A stretch of 64,000 nt of DNA from Pigmentiphaga aceris (GCF_008119665.1 NZ_CP043046.1:806001-870000), one strand, 5' to 3'. Counted from the first letter of the stretch, positions 1-9,332 are shown. Numbers and translations: made by a program. The notes: generated by a model not told the origin, from the letters alone.

Positions 1-1
1 G

Positions 2-1027
2 GATGTGTTCGACCCTGCCATCTACGACGCAAGCCGTGGCCTGGTTTTCCGCACCACCCGACAGCAGACCTATCTGCCGTGGACCACCACGCGCAGCCTG
101 GGTCTGTTCGGCCAGTTGCAGCACAAGTTCAACGACATGTGGTCGGCCGAAGGCGGACTGCGTTATGAACGCGCCAGCGCATCCTTCGACGACTTCCAGC
201 CGCTGTCCCAGTCACGCCGCCCCAACCCGGTCAGCGTGCGGGGCGGTGAAGTGACCTACGACGCCACCATGTTCAACGCCGGCCTGGTGTTCAAACCCGT
301 GACCGGGCACGAGCTGTACACCTCGTTCAGCCAGGGTTTCGACCTGCCCGATGTGGGGTTGCAACTGCGCAACGCGCAGGCCGGTTTCAGCATCAATTCC
401 TCGCAGCTGGAACCCGTCAAGACCGACAACTATGAACTGGGTTGGCGCGGACGTTTTGGCAACACGATGGGATCGCTGGCCGTGTTCCGGTCCACGTCTG
501 ATCTGGGCGCTGTGCAGTCCTTCAACAATGGCTTGACCCTGACCCGCACGCAGGAACGCATTCACGGTGTCGAGGCCACCATTGATCATTACAGCGACGA
601 CGATGTGTGGGCCACGGGCGGTACCCTGACCTGGATGGAAGGCCGCGAAACGCCGCAGGGTGCGACGCAGGACCGGATCATGACCGGCTACCGCATTCCG
701 CCGCTGAAGCTTACTGGCTACGTGCAATACCAGCCTTCCGATCGCTGGAGCACACGCATGCAGCTGACCTGGTTCGGTGCTCGTGATTACCGGCTTGCCG
801 ATGGCCGCACACAGTTTGCCCGCGCCGATGTGAAGAGCTATTACACGGTCGATCTGGTCACCCGCTACAAGCTGAACAAGAGCGACACCATCACCGTCGG
901 GGTGCAGAACCTGTTCAACCGTCAGTACCTGCCGCTCTACAGCCAGTTGCTGCGCAGTGGCAACAACAATAGTCGCCTGCCGGCAGCGGGTGCGGTGCTG
1001 ACGGCCAGTTATACGCATCGTTGGTAA
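2..1027 (+). CDS. TonB-dependent receptor, C-terminal part (cut by window start)
   Basis: This is the 3' portion of an outer-membrane TonB-dependent receptor; the start lies before the window. About 340 residues are visible. They have alternating aromatic and polar strands typical of the 22-strand barrel, including YTSFSQGFDLPDVG, the YELGWRGRFG strand and a final strand ending ASYTHRW with a terminal aromatic residue. The segment TITVGVQNLFNRQYLPLYSQ is the characteristic late-barrel 'NLFNRxY' motif. A PepSY membrane protein follows 30 bases downstream on the same strand, a pairing common in ferric-siderophore uptake loci. The ligand cannot be told because the plug domain is missing. The family call is secure; siderophore use is inferred. 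Confidence 0.9.
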   Translation, partial: DVFDPAIYDASRGLVFRTTRQQTYLPWTTTRSLGLFGQLQHKFNDMWSAEGGLRYERASASFDDFQPLSQSRRPNPVSVRGGEVTYDATMFNAGLVFKPVTGHELYTSFSQGFDLPDVGLQLRNAQAGFSINSSQLEPVKTDNYELGWRGRFGNTMGSLAVFRSTSDLGAVQSFNNGLTLTRTQERIHGVEATIDHYSDDDVWATGGTLTWMEGRETPQGATQDRIMTGYRIPPLKLTGYVQYQPSDRWSTRMQLTWFGARDYRLADGRTQFARADVKSYYTVDLVTRYKLNKSDTITVGVQNLFNRQYLPLYSQLLRSGNNNSRLPAAGAVLTASYTHRW

Positions 1028-1057
1028 GTGGGACGCTGACGCGCTGACGCTGCGCCC

Positions 1058-2257
1058 ATGATCGTGCGCAAACACTGGGTCACCTGCCACTGCTACGCAG
1101 GCTTGCTGGTGATGCTGCTGTTGCTCGTGAATGCACTCACGGGCAGCCTGATCACGTTCGCGCACGAGATCGATGCCTGGCTCAATCCGACGCTGCTGCG
1201 CACCGGGCACGTGCTGCCGGCCTTGCCGGCAGACGTGCTGATCGAACGGGTGGAACACGCAGACCGCCGTTATCGCATCGGCTTGTTTCCGCTGGATGTA
1301 CAGGCCGGAGAATCGGCTGAACTGCGGGTCTTGCCACGCATCGATCCGGCGACTGGCAAGCCTTACGTCCTGGGTTTTGACCGGGTGTTCATCGACCCCG
1401 CCACCGGCGCGGTGCTGGGCCAGCGTCAATGGGGGGCACTCAAGCTTGATCGAGTGCACCTGATGACGTTTCTGGACATGCTGCATCGCAAGTTTCATCT
1501 GCCCGGTCAGTGGGGCATGTGGCTGACCGGGGGCGTGGCGATTGTCTGGCTGCTGTTGTCTTTGCTGGGTGCCTGGCTGACCTTGCCGAAGATGGCCACC
1601 TGGCACAAAGGATTCTGGCAGCGCTGGAAACCGGCCTGGCAGATCAAGCGTGGGGCTTCGTCGGTGCGCACCACGTTCGATCTGCATCGTTCCGCTGGCT
1701 TATGGAGCTTGCCGGTGGCGTTGATGCTGGCCATATCCGGTGTGTATTTCAGCCTGGGCAACGAGGTCTTCCGACCGGTGGTGCGGTGGTTTTCACCGAT
1801 TACCCCACACCCGGTGCAAAGCCTGCCGAAACGTGTCGGGCCACCTGTGGCGCCGGCGTTTTCCACGCAGGCCGCAGTCGCCCGCGCCCGGCATTACCTG
1901 CCGCCCGAGGCCCGGGACTTTCTGCCCTGGTATGCCAGCCATATTCCCCAACTGGGCAGCTACCGCATTGCCTTCAAGGAAGACGGCATGCGAGAACGGG
2001 TCTGGCAACTGCGTTATGAACAGGTGTTCATCAATGACCAGACCGGTGAACTTCAGGGCATGACCGGTTACGACAGTGGCAGTGCTGGCGATCGGTTTCT
2101 GATCTGGCAGTACCCCTTGCACACCGGCCGAATCCTGGGCTTATGGGGAAGGGTGCTGGTGTTCGCCGCAGGGATCGTCACCGTGTTGTTGTGTGTGACG
2201 GGCCTGATGGTGTGGTGGCAGCGGCGGCGGGTGCCACAGCGGGTGGCGCAACGGTGA
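1058..2257 (+). CDS. PepSY-associated TM helix (PiuB/FoxB-like) membrane protein
   Basis: A 399-residue inner-membrane protein. The N-terminal helix (about residues 12-34, rich in Leu/Val) is followed by a periplasmic PepSY-like region. Paired helices lie near residues 150-175, 215-235 and 365-388, and the C-terminus is basic (WWQRRR). This layout fits the PepSY_TM family found next to TonB receptors, where members such as FoxB and PiuB are linked to ferric-siderophore reduction or handling at the inner membrane. It follows the receptor gene by 30 bases and is probably co-transcribed. Its last 80 bases overlap the end of the convergent molybdoenzyme gene. The biochemical role is inferred. Confidence 0.82.
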   Translation: MIVRKHWVTCHCYAGLLVMLLLLVNALTGSLITFAHEIDAWLNPTLLRTGHVLPALPADVLIERVEHADRRYRIGLFPLDVQAGESAELRVLPRIDPATGKPYVLGFDRVFIDPATGAVLGQRQWGALKLDRVHLMTFLDMLHRKFHLPGQWGMWLTGGVAIVWLLLSLLGAWLTLPKMATWHKGFWQRWKPAWQIKRGASSVRTTFDLHRSAGLWSLPVALMLAISGVYFSLGNEVFRPVVRWFSPITPHPVQSLPKRVGPPVAPAFSTQAAVARARHYLPPEARDFLPWYASHIPQLGSYRIAFKEDGMRERVWQLRYEQVFINDQTGELQGMTGYDSGSAGDRFLIWQYPLHTGRILGLWGRVLVFAAGIVTVLLCVTGLMVWWQRRRVPQRVAQR

Positions 2258-4595
2258 ACGTATAGGCCGTCACTGGCGGCGCAGCATGTTGCCATCGCTC
2301 GACCTCCACCAGGCAAGTCTGCGCGGTGCATCCCTGCGAGAACGACGACGCGGGAACGTCTGCCGTCAGCGCATTCGGGTTGCCATGCTTGTCGAAGACG
2401 GGGGTATCGACATTAGCCGCATCTCCGTCGTCTGCATGTATGCGCGCGGGGTCGAACCAGGCCCCGGTCGACAGGCGCACTACGCCGGGTCGGATGTCTG
2501 GTGACGGCACCGCTGCCGCCAGGCAACTACCGCGCGCATTGAACGTACGTACCAGCGTGCCGTGCTCGATACCACGCGCCTGCGCGTCTTCTGCATTCAG
2601 ATAAATCGGTTCGCGTTCGTTGATCCGGTCGCCCCGGCTATGCGGGCTGTGGTCCAGCTGGCTATGCAGCTTGTTCTTGGGCTGATCGGAAATCAGGTGC
2701 AAGGGATATTGGTTGACAAGCGGGCTGCCCAGCCACTCATGCGGTTCGCGCCAGCAGGCGTAGCCCGGGCAATCGGCCAGCCCGAAGTCGGCAATCGTCT
2801 TCGAAAATATCTCGATGCGGCCAGACGCCGTACGCAGTGGGTTGGCGACCGGGTCCTGGCGAAATGCGTCCAGCAATACCACGCGCTCGCCGGTCTGGGG
2901 CAGGGTGTGAATGCCTTGCTGCCAGAAGGTGTCGAAGGGTGGCAGAGTGACATCCGTGCGCGCCGCCAGCTGATCGCGCCACGTGTCGTACAGGCGAGTC
3001 AGCCAGGCGGTGGCATCCAGCCCTTCTGTAAATGTGTCGCCGAAGCCCAGTCGCGCGGCCAGGTCTGCAAAGATCGAATAGTCGTCCCGTGCTTCGCCGA
3101 CAGGGGCTTGTACCTGCTTCATCGCGGCAATCACAGGTTCACGCGTGGCGTAGAAAATGTCGTCGCGTTCCAGCGTGGTGGACGCCGGCAAGACGATGTC
3201 GGCCATCTTCGCTGACGGTGTCCAATACTGCTCGTGCACGATGATGGTGTCTGGTTTTTGCCAGGCTTGTGTCAATCGCGCCAGGTCTTGGTGATGATGG
3301 AAAGGATTGCCGCCCGCCCAGTACACCAGCCGAATATCCGGGTAGGTATGCGTCGCGCCTTGGTAGGTGAACGACTCGCCCGGCTTCAACAGCATGTCGG
3401 CAATGCGCGCCACCGGGATAAAGGCTTTCACCGCGTTTCGACCCTGATCGAAGGTCGGGCCGAACAGACGACGGTGAGGGCTGCCCATCAGGTTCGCCGC
3501 GCCGTAGCACACCGCAAACCCGCCGCCCGGCAGGCCGATCTGCCCCAGCATCGCAGCCACCGATATCAAGGCCCAGAACGGTTGTTCGCCATGATGGGCG
3601 CGTTGCAGCGCCCAGGCCATGTTGATCATCGAGCGGTTCGCGGCCAGGTCCAGGGCCAGCTGTTCAATGTCTGCGGCGGGCAGGCCGGTAATGGCGGCAG
3701 CCCAGGCGGGTGTCTTGGGCTGGCCGTCGGTTTGGCCCAGCACGTATTGCTCGAAGACCTCGAAACCCACGCAGTGGGTGTTCAGGAAAGCGGTGTCGTG
3801 CAGATTGCGCACGCACAGCGTGTGTGCCAATGCCAGCAGCAAGGCCGTGTCGGTGTTCGGGCGAATGGGCCACCACTCGACCTCGCCACCGGTGTCGATA
3901 TCATCACGCACCGGGCTGATGTTGATGAAGCGCACGCCCGCCTGCCGCATCTTCGCCAAGCCTGGTCGCACCCGATGTTCAGCCGTGCCGCCCACGGCGA
4001 TCTGCGCATTCTTGGCAGGCACGCCACCGAAGCTCAGGAACAGTTGCGTGTGCTCGGCCAGCGTGTCCCAATCGGTGTGCGAGGCAACCAGTTCATCCAT
4101 CGACGCCACCAGGTAAGGCATCAAGGCGCGCGCTGCTCCCAGACTGTAAGAATCGACGTGTCTGACGTAGCCGCCGAAGCCATTCAGGAAACGATGGATC
4201 TGGCTCTGTGCATGGTGAAAGCGCCCGGCACTGGCCCAGCCGTAAGAGCCACCGTAAATGGCTTCGTTGCCGTGTGCGCTGCGCACGCGCTGAAGTTCTT
4301 CAGCAACCAGATTCAGCGCCTCGTCCCACTCGATTTCCAGGTACTCGTCGCTGCCGCGCGGTGTGCCTGGTTCACCTTTGCGCACTGCCAGCCATCCCTT
4401 GCGCACGGCAGGTTTTCGCACGCGCAGCGCTTCCACGTCGGGGTGGTTCAGGTAGAGACCGATGGCAGTCGGGTCGGCGTCGCCCGCGTAGGGCGTCAAC
4501 TGCATGTCGGCGCTGTTCGGGTTCTGCACTGCGTACAGCCCCCAGTGCGAGGCGGTGTAGACGGGGGCGGCGGCAGCGCGTTCGGTATCGGACAT
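2178..4595 (-). CDS. Molybdopterin-dependent S/N-oxide reductase (BisC/DorA family)
   Basis: An 805-residue oxidoreductase of the DMSO-reductase superfamily that binds bis-molybdopterin guanine dinucleotide. The segment IYGGSYGWASAGRFHHAQSQ (about residues 113-132) matches the region of BisC, DorA and TorA that carries the serine ligand of molybdenum. Other family segments include YWAGGNPFHHHQDL and the C-terminal cofactor-binding HLISDQPKNKLHSQLDHS, as well as FSQGCTAQTCLVEVERW. No N-terminal [4Fe-4S] cysteine cluster and no Tat signal are seen, so it is probably cytoplasmic like BisC (biotin or methionine sulfoxide reduction). The last 35 residues or so are Ala/Pro/Thr-rich and overlap the PepSY gene antisense. 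The substrate is not determinable. Confidence 0.88.
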   Translation of the reverse strand: MSDTERAAAAPVYTASHWGLYAVQNPNSADMQLTPYAGDADPTAIGLYLNHPDVEALRVRKPAVRKGWLAVRKGEPGTPRGSDEYLEIEWDEALNLVAEELQRVRSAHGNEAIYGGSYGWASAGRFHHAQSQIHRFLNGFGGYVRHVDSYSLGAARALMPYLVASMDELVASHTDWDTLAEHTQLFLSFGGVPAKNAQIAVGGTAEHRVRPGLAKMRQAGVRFINISPVRDDIDTGGEVEWWPIRPNTDTALLLALAHTLCVRNLHDTAFLNTHCVGFEVFEQYVLGQTDGQPKTPAWAAAITGLPAADIEQLALDLAANRSMINMAWALQRAHHGEQPFWALISVAAMLGQIGLPGGGFAVCYGAANLMGSPHRRLFGPTFDQGRNAVKAFIPVARIADMLLKPGESFTYQGATHTYPDIRLVYWAGGNPFHHHQDLARLTQAWQKPDTIIVHEQYWTPSAKMADIVLPASTTLERDDIFYATREPVIAAMKQVQAPVGEARDDYSIFADLAARLGFGDTFTEGLDATAWLTRLYDTWRDQLAARTDVTLPPFDTFWQQGIHTLPQTGERVVLLDAFRQDPVANPLRTASGRIEIFSKTIADFGLADCPGYACWREPHEWLGSPLVNQYPLHLISDQPKNKLHSQLDHSPHSRGDRINEREPIYLNAEDAQARGIEHGTLVRTFNARGSCLAAAVPSPDIRPGVVRLSTGAWFDPARIHADDGDAANVDTPVFDKHGNPNALTADVPASSFSQGCTAQTCLVEVERWQHAAPPVTAYTFTVAPPAVAPAAAATTPSGPSHTTTR

Positions 4596-4789
4596 GCACG
4601 AACCTTGCAGAAGTCAGCGGGGTGCGAAGGGCTTACCTGCGCGCTGTCATCTTAGGCCTGTGGTCTGGTCATGGGGACGTGGGCTGTTACGCGGGTGCCA
4701 TGTCGTGCCTACTCAAACACCCGGAGGCTAGTCAAAAAGCAGACGTCCCGGTGCCTGTTCAAACAAGTCCTTATTCCGATCTGAAACGA

Positions 4790-5971
4790 CTACAGAATCC
4801 CCGCCTCTGCATAAGCCTGGTTCGCCGTGACCCGCTCATACCCCAGGCGCGTCAAGTCCAGCGTCTGGAACTTCCCATGCACCACCAGTTCCGCAATGCC
4901 GCGCCCCGCTGCGGGCGCGTGCATCATGCCGTGGCCCGAGAACCCTGCCACGGTGTACAGGTTGGGCAGGCGCTGGTTCCAGGCTCCGATCACGGGGTTG
5001 CCGTCCAGCTCGTTGACTTCGTACAAGCCTGACCAGGTGCGGTGGCATTTGGCGGCTTCGAAAACGGGGAAGCGCTCAGCCACTGCCGGCCACATTACCC
5101 GTTCGAAGTAGTCGTGATCGACCTCGAAGTTGAAACCGCGCTGCGCGCTGCCATCTACCAGGCCACCCGAGAAGCCGTTGCCTTCCGAGCGAAAGGCCAT
5201 GCGATTGACGTCCTTCACGTAGGGCAGGCGTTCGACCGGTGATCCGGCGGTGAAGTAGTGCTCGAAGCGGCGCATGGGGGTGATGGGCAAGGGCATGCCG
5301 AACTTCTCGGCCACCAGGCCGGACCAGGCTCCGGTGGCGTTCACGAAGGCGTCGGCGTGCAGCGTTCGCCCGCTGGCAAGGGTGACTGATTTCACCTTGA
5401 CGGCATCGACCTCGGCTGATTCGACCCGGTCCTGGATGTAGACCGCACCGAGCTCGACCGCTTTGCGGCGAAAGCCCCACAGCAAACCGTTGGGATCACA
5501 CCAGCCGTCGTGCGGGGTGTGTGCACCCGCGCCCAGGTCGTCCACGCGCATGGACGGAAAACGGGCTTTCAGTTCCGAGGGCGTCAGCAAGTCCACCACG
5601 CAACCATGCGAGCGCTGGATGTTGACGTTGCGTGTCAGATTGGGGATTTGTTCGGGCGGCACGATGAACAGATACCCGCCCTCTATCCATTCCACGTTGG
5701 CGGGCCGGTCCCGGGTGCCCATGTTTGCGTCGAACTGCTTGATGAAATCGATGCTGTACAGCGACATCTCGATGTTTTCCGGGCAGGTGAACTGCACGCG
5801 GCATCCACCCGAGGCGCGCAGCGCGGACGCAAATTCGTAGGTGGGGTCAGGTTCGATCACCGCCACTGACAGCGTGGGTGATTCTCTTAGCAGGTAGTAC
5901 GCAACACTGGAGCCAACGATGCCGCCGCCCATGACAACAACGTCGAATTTCTGATCGGGGAGCATGGTCAT
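4790..5971 (-). CDS. FAD-dependent amine/amino-acid oxidase (DAO family)
   Basis: A flavoprotein of about 393 residues. The N-terminal dinucleotide-binding motif FDVVVMGGGIVGSSVAYYLL binds FAD, and the C-terminal GFSGHGMMHAPAAGRGIAEL is typical of the sarcosine oxidase beta/glycine oxidase group. It would oxidise a secondary amine or D-/N-methyl amino acid and reduce FAD. Start: the ATG at 5971 (or the second ATG at 5965) lies just before the FAD motif. A longer reading from a TTG at 6025 would cross the palindrome at 6014-6027, so the shorter start is preferred. A GntR/FCD regulator is encoded upstream on the same strand and probably controls it. Confidence 0.82.
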   Translation of the reverse strand: MTMLPDQKFDVVVMGGGIVGSSVAYYLLRESPTLSVAVIEPDPTYEFASALRASGGCRVQFTCPENIEMSLYSIDFIKQFDANMGTRDRPANVEWIEGGYLFIVPPEQIPNLTRNVNIQRSHGCVVDLLTPSELKARFPSMRVDDLGAGAHTPHDGWCDPNGLLWGFRRKAVELGAVYIQDRVESAEVDAVKVKSVTLASGRTLHADAFVNATGAWSGLVAEKFGMPLPITPMRRFEHYFTAGSPVERLPYVKDVNRMAFRSEGNGFSGGLVDGSAQRGFNFEVDHDYFERVMWPAVAERFPVFEAAKCHRTWSGLYEVNELDGNPVIGAWNQRLPNLYTVAGFSGHGMMHAPAAGRGIAELVVHGKFQTLDLTRLGYERVTANQAYAEAGIL

Positions 5972-6013
5972 GAGTGGTGGCCGGCAGGAAATGGGTTGAA
6001 TCACTGTATCCGT

Positions 6014-6027
6014 GATTGGATCCAATC
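6014..6027. promoter_or_regulatory. Operator-like perfect palindrome (GntR/FCD type)
   Basis: GATTGGATCCAATC is a perfect 14-base palindrome about 43 bases upstream of the FAD oxidase start. FadR-subfamily GntR regulators often bind short TTGGATCCAA-like palindromes, and such a regulator is encoded at 6206-6940. Assignment as its operator is inference. Confidence 0.5.
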
Positions 6028-6205
6028 GTCAACAAATCAAGAAGGGAAGGCCTGGGCAAGACATGCATCCAACCCCCGACACGACTACGACAAACCTTGC
6101 TTGATTCCCAGACGATAGTCAGCAGACCACCTGCCCAGATAGCCGCGCGCGACATGACGTCAGCGCCTCGCAGCAGTCGGCCGAAGACGGAATAAATACT
6201 GCCGT

Positions 6206-6940
6206 TCAGCTTTCCTGCAAGGCCTGCTGGGTATGTTCGATGTGCTGTTCCAGCAGGTCAACCGCCAGGCTCACATCGCGCGCCATGCAGGCCTTCAGCA
6301 GTGCGCGATGCTCGGATTGCGGCAGCTTGCGGCCTATCTGATAGGACTGGCGTGCGCGCATGTGGATGCCAGTGCCACGCACCAGTTCCTCGATCATTTT
6401 CAGTAGCTTGGGTTTGGCGCAAGGCCGGTACAGGCACAGGTGGAATTCAAGATTGAGTTCTGCCCAGTCCAGCGGTGAATCGCTGGCGTCATACTTTGCC
6501 ATGATCGCGCGCGCGGCTTTGTGGTCAGCCGTCTTCATCAAAGGAATGGCCAGCTTCAATGCACGGGTTTCCAGACCGATGCGGATGTCCAGCGTCTCGA
6601 TCAGTTCGTCCACCGACAGGCTGGCCACGATCGAGCCTTGGTGCGGGGTGTGGGCAACCAGGCCTTCGGCTTGCAGCCGCTTGAGTGCTTCGCGCACAGG
6701 GATGCGGCTGACGCCGAACCGTTTGGCCAGCGCCTCTTGTTTGAGCTGCACGCCAATACCCAGCTCGCCTGACAGGATCAGATCACGCAAGGCCAAGGTG
6801 ACTGCATCGGCAGACAAGACATGTCCGGGCGCGGCGGGCGCCGACGCTTGCTTGAGTTCAACCATCTGCATTCCAGGTCCACTGAGTCGAGCGGGCATCT
6901 TACTGGGGTTGCTGCATTGTGTTGCCGCATCGATATGCAT
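6206..6940 (-). CDS. GntR family transcriptional regulator, FadR/FCD subfamily
   Basis: A 244-residue repressor-type regulator. A winged helix-turn-helix spans about residues 45-110 (LKQEALAKRFGVSRIPVREA, then LKRLQAEGLVAHTPHQGSIV). An all-helical FCD ligand domain follows, with metal-binding-type positions in LNLEFHLCLYRPC and the final EHRALLKACMARDVSLAVDLLEQHI. Regulators of this family usually sense an organic acid or amino acid and control the neighbouring catabolic enzyme, here the FAD oxidase downstream on the same strand. The start is uncertain: the first ATG (6940) has a GGATCC-type upstream sequence, and ATGs at 6871 and 6865 are also possible. Confidence 0.86.
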   Translation of the reverse strand: MHIDAATQCSNPSKMPARLSGPGMQMVELKQASAPAAPGHVLSADAVTLALRDLILSGELGIGVQLKQEALAKRFGVSRIPVREALKRLQAEGLVAHTPHQGSIVASLSVDELIETLDIRIGLETRALKLAIPLMKTADHKAARAIMAKYDASDSPLDWAELNLEFHLCLYRPCAKPKLLKMIEELVRGTGIHMRARQSYQIGRKLPQSEHRALLKACMARDVSLAVDLLEQHIEHTQQALQES

Positions 6941-6952
6941 TCAGGATCCATC

Positions 6953-6964
6953 ATTGCATCCGAT
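6953..6964. promoter_or_regulatory. Degenerate second copy of the GntR operator-like site
   Basis: ATTGCATCCGAT matches the core ATTGGATCCAAT of the palindrome at 6014-6027 at 10 of 12 positions. It lies 13 bases upstream of the first GntR start codon, a place suited to autoregulation. This is inference from sequence similarity only. Confidence 0.3.
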
Positions 6965-7155
6965 CAAGACTGGGCCGCTATCTATTTTCCAGACGTATAC
7001 CTATGGCCGCCGTGTGCGCATGGCCTCAGACCACGGATGCGTCAGGCTGTGCCCACGCTTTGCCGCTTATCGGTTATGCATCGAAGATGCATTTTTCATG
7101 CGGGTTTTCAGTACCATAGGCGTGGCCTTCCCGGCCTTTCTTACGGTTTTCATCG

Positions 7156-8217
7156 ATGAACTTTCCCGCTGTCGTACTGATCGCAGCAATCGCCTTTCTG
7201 GTAGGTATTGGCGCTTGCTGGTGGGTCTTGGGACGGTGGTACGCCACCAGGCTTGCCCAGGCCACTGCCAGATCCGACAAGGCCTTGCACGAACTGGAAG
7301 ACAAGCTGGATTGGTATTCCAAGACCATGTCCTTCGCTGACATCGGCATCTGGGAATGGACGGTCGCCACGGAAAGCTGGCGCTGGTCCGACGAGCTGTA
7401 TCGTCTGTTCGGCCTGGTGCCGGGCAAGGACGTTCCCGACACCAAGCGTTTCTTCGCGCAACTTCATCACGACGATGCAGCGGAAGTGTTGTGGCGTGAA
7501 ATGGCGTGTGCGGCTGGCAACGCACCCTTGCGTGTCGAATATCGCTATTTCCTGCCCTCTGGCGAGATGCGGTGGATGCGTGGTGGTGGTGATGTGCTGC
7601 GTGACGCGGACGGCAAGATCGTGCGCATGATGGGCGTGGTGATCGATATCACCGACGAGAAGCGCAGACTTTCGCAGACCTCGAATCTGGCCAACTACGA
7701 CGAGCTGACCGGTTTGCCGACGCGGGCTTACTTCATGCGTCAGCTCGATGGTTTCATCAAGGCGTCTTTCGGCACCCGGCATGCGGTGGCCGTGGCGATC
7801 ATCGACCTGCTGGCGTTCAAGCAGATCAACGATGTGCATGGGCACCTGATCGGTGATCGGGTGCTGCAGCAGGTGGCGCAGCGGCTGCGCCGCGCCACGC
7901 GTGCTGAAGATGTGGTGTGTCGCATCGGTGGCGACGAGTTTGCGCTGCTGTTCAATGTCGACGGCGAGGATCAGTCCGCCGTGCAGGCGTTCGTCTGGCA
8001 GGTCATTGCCACCACCTTCCTTCCGATGGACATCAATGGCATGACATTCGAGGTTGGCGCAAGCGTTGGCATCAGCATCTATCCCACGCTTGCTTCCACC
8101 TTGGAGTGCCTGCTGACGACGGCGGACCACGCCGTGCAGCAAGCCAAAACACGGGTAGGCCCCTTGGAACTCGTGACCTACGCGGCCAGCGAGACGCCTG
8201 CTGCACGCGAAGCGTAG
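7156..8217 (+). CDS. Membrane-anchored PAS-GGDEF diguanylate cyclase
   Basis: A 353-residue signalling protein that would make cyclic di-GMP from GTP. Residues 5-27 form one membrane helix (FPAVVLIAAIAFLVGIGACW). A PAS domain with PAC-like end (about 50-170; IGIWEWTV, then DITDEKRRL) follows. The C-terminal GGDEF domain starts at NYDELTGLPTRAYF. The active-site loop is intact as GGDEF at residues 258-262. The metal-site helix reads DLLAFKQINDVHGH, so the first Asp of the usual DxDxFK is kept and the second is Leu. No RxxD inhibitory site (RxxD about five residues before GGDEF) is seen. It appears catalytically competent. It ends 4 bases from the convergent dehydrogenase gene. Confidence 0.9.
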   Translation: MNFPAVVLIAAIAFLVGIGACWWVLGRWYATRLAQATARSDKALHELEDKLDWYSKTMSFADIGIWEWTVATESWRWSDELYRLFGLVPGKDVPDTKRFFAQLHHDDAAEVLWREMACAAGNAPLRVEYRYFLPSGEMRWMRGGGDVLRDADGKIVRMMGVVIDITDEKRRLSQTSNLANYDELTGLPTRAYFMRQLDGFIKASFGTRHAVAVAIIDLLAFKQINDVHGHLIGDRVLQQVAQRLRRATRAEDVVCRIGGDEFALLFNVDGEDQSAVQAFVWQVIATTFLPMDINGMTFEVGASVGISIYPTLASTLECLLTTADHAVQQAKTRVGPLELVTYAASETPAAREA

Positions 8218-8221
8218 CCGC

Positions 8222-9229
8222 TCAGAACCCCGCCAGCACCACTTTGCCGCGTGCACGATTGCTTTCCAGCAGCGCATGGGCGCGGCGCAGGTTGGCAGCG
8301 TTGATGGTGCCGAAGGTCTCGGCCAGCGTGGTCTTCAGCACGCCCTCGTCGAGCAGGGCAGATACGCGCTCCAGCAGTTTGTGCTGCGCGATCATGTCGG
8401 GTGTCTCGTAGATCGACCGGGTGAACATCAGTTCCCAGTGCAGCGAAATGCTCTTTGATTTCAGCGGGCGTGCATCCAGTGTTTCCGGGTCGTCGATCAG
8501 CGCCAGTCGGCCTTGCGGCAGCAGGGCGTCGATGATCTGCGTGTAGTGGCTGTCGGTGTGCGTCAGGCTGGCCACCATGTCCACTTGCGGCAGGCCGGCC
8601 TTGTTGAGTGCGTCGGCCAGCGGCTGGGTGTGGTCGATGACATGATGCGCACCCAGTTCACGGACCCAGTCTGCCGTCTCGGGCCGGGAGGCGGTGCCGA
8701 TGACCGTCAGCTTGGTGAGCTTGCGTGCCAGCTGCGTCAGCATGGAACCCACGCCGCCGGCTGCACCGACGATCAACAGGCTCTGACCCTCGCCGCCGCC
8801 TTCCTGCACGCCCAGACGGTCAAACAGCAGTTCCCAGGCGGTGATCGAGGTCAGCGGCAGTGCAGCGGCTTGGGCGTCATCAAGGCTGCGCGGCTTGTGG
8901 CCGACGATGCGTTCATCCACCAGGTGATATTCGCTGTTGGTGCCCGGCCGCAGGATGGACCCGGCGTAGAACACGGCGTCTCCGACCTTGAACAGGCTGA
9001 CATCGGCACCGACTGCCTGCACTACACCGACGGCATCCCAACCCAGCACGCGCGGCTCTGTCACGGCCGAGTTCTTGCGGATCTTGGTGTCCACGGGATT
9101 GACCGACACCGCATGCACGTGCACCAGCAAGTCGCGCGGTCCGGGCACCGGCGTGGGCAGATCGATGTCGATCAGGGACTGCGGATTGTCGATGGGCAGA
9201 CCGTTCTGGGTGTAGGCAATGGCTTTCAT
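8222..9229 (-). CDS. Zinc-independent MDR-family NADPH:quinone/enone reductase-like protein
   Basis: A 335-residue medium-chain dehydrogenase/reductase. It has an N-terminal GroES-like fold (VHAVSVNPVDTKIRK, LGWDAVGVVQAVGADV) and a Rossmann domain with the nucleotide motif LLIVGAAGGVGSMLTQLA near residue 155. The structural and catalytic zinc cysteines of classical alcohol dehydrogenases are absent, placing it with the quinone oxidoreductase/ZADH group often annotated 'zinc-binding alcohol dehydrogenase family'. It reduces an activated double bond or quinone with NADPH in related enzymes. It is divergent from a LysR regulator 100 bases away, which probably controls it. Confidence 0.86.
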   Translation of the reverse strand: MKAIAYTQNGLPIDNPQSLIDIDLPTPVPGPRDLLVHVHAVSVNPVDTKIRKNSAVTEPRVLGWDAVGVVQAVGADVSLFKVGDAVFYAGSILRPGTNSEYHLVDERIVGHKPRSLDDAQAAALPLTSITAWELLFDRLGVQEGGGEGQSLLIVGAAGGVGSMLTQLARKLTKLTVIGTASRPETADWVRELGAHHVIDHTQPLADALNKAGLPQVDMVASLTHTDSHYTQIIDALLPQGRLALIDDPETLDARPLKSKSISLHWELMFTRSIYETPDMIAQHKLLERVSALLDEGVLKTTLAETFGTINAANLRRAHALLESNRARGKVVLAGF

Positions 9230-9289
9230 ATGTATGTCCGTTGAAGAGAAGTGGTGAAGTGCATGACCGCATCATCCACCTCGTCGGCT

Positions 9290-9318
9290 TGTTGAAAAAT
9301 AGGCAAAATAAGTCAACA
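9290..9318. promoter_or_regulatory. Inverted repeat in divergent MDR/LysR promoter region
   Basis: TGTTGA (9290-9295) and TCAACA (9313-9318) form a perfect inverted repeat around an A-rich centre, between the divergent dehydrogenase and LysR genes. It is a candidate LysR binding site; no functional evidence is available. Confidence 0.35.
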
Positions 9319-9332
9319 CTTTCTGCAAAACA

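Noticed and set aside
212..1687. Minus-strand 491-codon frame across the TonB receptor and PepSY genes
   Set aside because: No domains, and it is a shadow of two clearly conserved genes on the plus strand.
3234..4655. Plus-strand 473-codon frame opposite the molybdoenzyme
   Set aside because: Arg/His/Gln-rich shadow; the minus-strand gene has full family motifs.
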